From the NCBI GenBank assembly GCA_003427395.1, contig BFEA01000439.1:210567-235107 (forward strand): a stretch of DNA of 24,541 nt, given 5' to 3'. Shown piece by piece: positions 23,700-24,541 of this stretch (position 1 is its first letter; every line of letters begins with the position of its first letter). A program made the position numbers and the translations under genes. The notes beneath the pieces are model-generated. The model ran no database searches, was not told where the DNA came from, and worked only from the letters and a program-made list of their open reading frames with translations. The DNA is from Chara braunii. Taxonomy: Eukaryota > Streptophyta > Charophyceae > Charales > Characeae.

Positions 23700-24541
23700 A
23701 TCTAGCCAGGTTCATTCCGTCCTTTTTCCCCTCTTCGTAGTTTCCCCTTGTCTCCGGTCCGCTCCGCAATTACGCCCGTTTCCCCTTGCGCTATACTGTG
23801 CACCAACCCAGACACCACAAGGGTTGTAGGCTGATACAAACCGCAGGACGGTGGTCATAGAAGTCTAAATCCGTTCAGGAGTGTGTAAAACTCACCTACT
23901 AAGTCCGAGTCAGTCAGCCCTGACCGTGGATGTCGCTGCAGCCTACGACTTGCGCTTGGCCGTTCGTAGAGGCGCCTCTGACGCTGCACCAAGTGGAGAC
24001 GCATGCCCACTGCGAAGCCTGTAGCGTCGGCCTAGATGATGCAGGTCCCGATCCAGATCTTGGTGGTAGTAGCAAATATTCAAATAAGAACTTTGAAGGC
24101 CCGAAGTGGAGAGAGGCTTCACGTTGTCTGGCGGCACCAGCGCTACGCCGCCCTTTACTTCCCTTACGAGGACGTGAGGCGAGGTTTCTAATTGTGGACT
24201 ACTACCCCGCCGGGGCTCAGCGACCAAGACAAAATGCAGCAACGAAACGACGCGATGGGTGATTGGTTCACGGTGGCCGACAGGACGAGGGCCGAGTATT
24301 GAAAACTGGCATCTTTATAAGAAGAGGCCCTGAACGTAACTTCCGACAAGCTCGAAAAGGGCACCACGGAGGACAATTGCCGAGGGGCCCGATGAGTGGT
24401 GCGTCCACGGAAGGTCGGGATGACGCTAAAGCTCGGCGAGACAATCGAGGGGAATGGGGACATAGGGCGTCTACCGCAAGGCTACGATTAACTTAAGCGG
24501 GGGTGGCATTGAACATTGTCTTGGCTGGCCGGACTACGAAG
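23700..24541. other. No recognised gene to the right edge
   Basis: Several overlapping ORFs of 75-110 codons exist on both strands (the longest is 23930-24262 plus). None shows a known motif, membrane span or splice support. The sequence is GC-rich without tandem repeats. Confidence 0.4.

Overview
The window reads as eukaryotic nuclear DNA from a repeat-rich genome. It holds one clear protein-coding ORF, a Ulp1/SENP-type cysteine protease, and one recognisable small-RNA locus, U6 snRNA-like. It also has many microsatellites ((GT)n, (CT)n, (AAT)n, (TA)n), a hAT-like miniature transposon, SINE-like elements, and long noncoding stretches full of short palindromes. There is no bacterial operon structure, rRNA or CRISPR array. 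The U6-like 5' stem and following segment look more like the plant/algal/protist type than the vertebrate type. I cannot name the organism; an alga or other protist is my best guess.

Layout. 1-900: GT and CT microsatellites and short repeats. 901-1854: the Ulp1-like protease ORF, preceded in the same frame by an open segment ending in a single TAG; an AATAAA follows. 2220-2381: an 81-bp tandem duplication. 2620-4760: duplicated modules, including a minus-strand exon-like segment that would encode a membrane span, plus CA and CT tracts. 4831-10800: an array of at least eight diverged direct-repeat units. Each begins with an AAT microsatellite and carries a GGCGC..GGCGCC motif, and most end in a CAG|GTAYGT-like splice-donor motif; it looks like a decayed tandemly duplicated exon/intron block. 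11012-11600: a CA-repeat module carrying two copies of an 88-nt hairpin whose arms covary. 11600-15300: SINE-like elements and palindromes. 15799-16562: a 764-bp hAT-like MITE inserted in a (TA)n tract. 16632-16795: a U6 snRNA-like locus just downstream. 16800-19250: mostly featureless, with the second copy of a dispersed 260-nt element. 19500-20380: ten hairpins with a conserved apical sequence and variable, compensating stems. 20587-24541: small tandem repeats and densely packed hairpins.

The strongest candidate for something undescribed is the ten-hairpin array at 19501-20376. The apical 18 nt is nearly invariant, while the stem bases differ from copy to copy and stay complementary. That pattern is expected for selection on folded RNA (or on cruciform DNA) rather than for simple duplication. 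The 11-kb hairpin pair shows the same signature on a smaller scale. The U6 locus is the second point of interest: it has changes at normally near-invariant catalytic positions and a 45-nt insertion bounded by GGACA direct repeats, and a hAT-like element sits in the TA tract that could serve as its TATA region. No functional link between the protease and the RNA loci can be seen. All statements come from reading by eye; no alignment, folding or database search was run.
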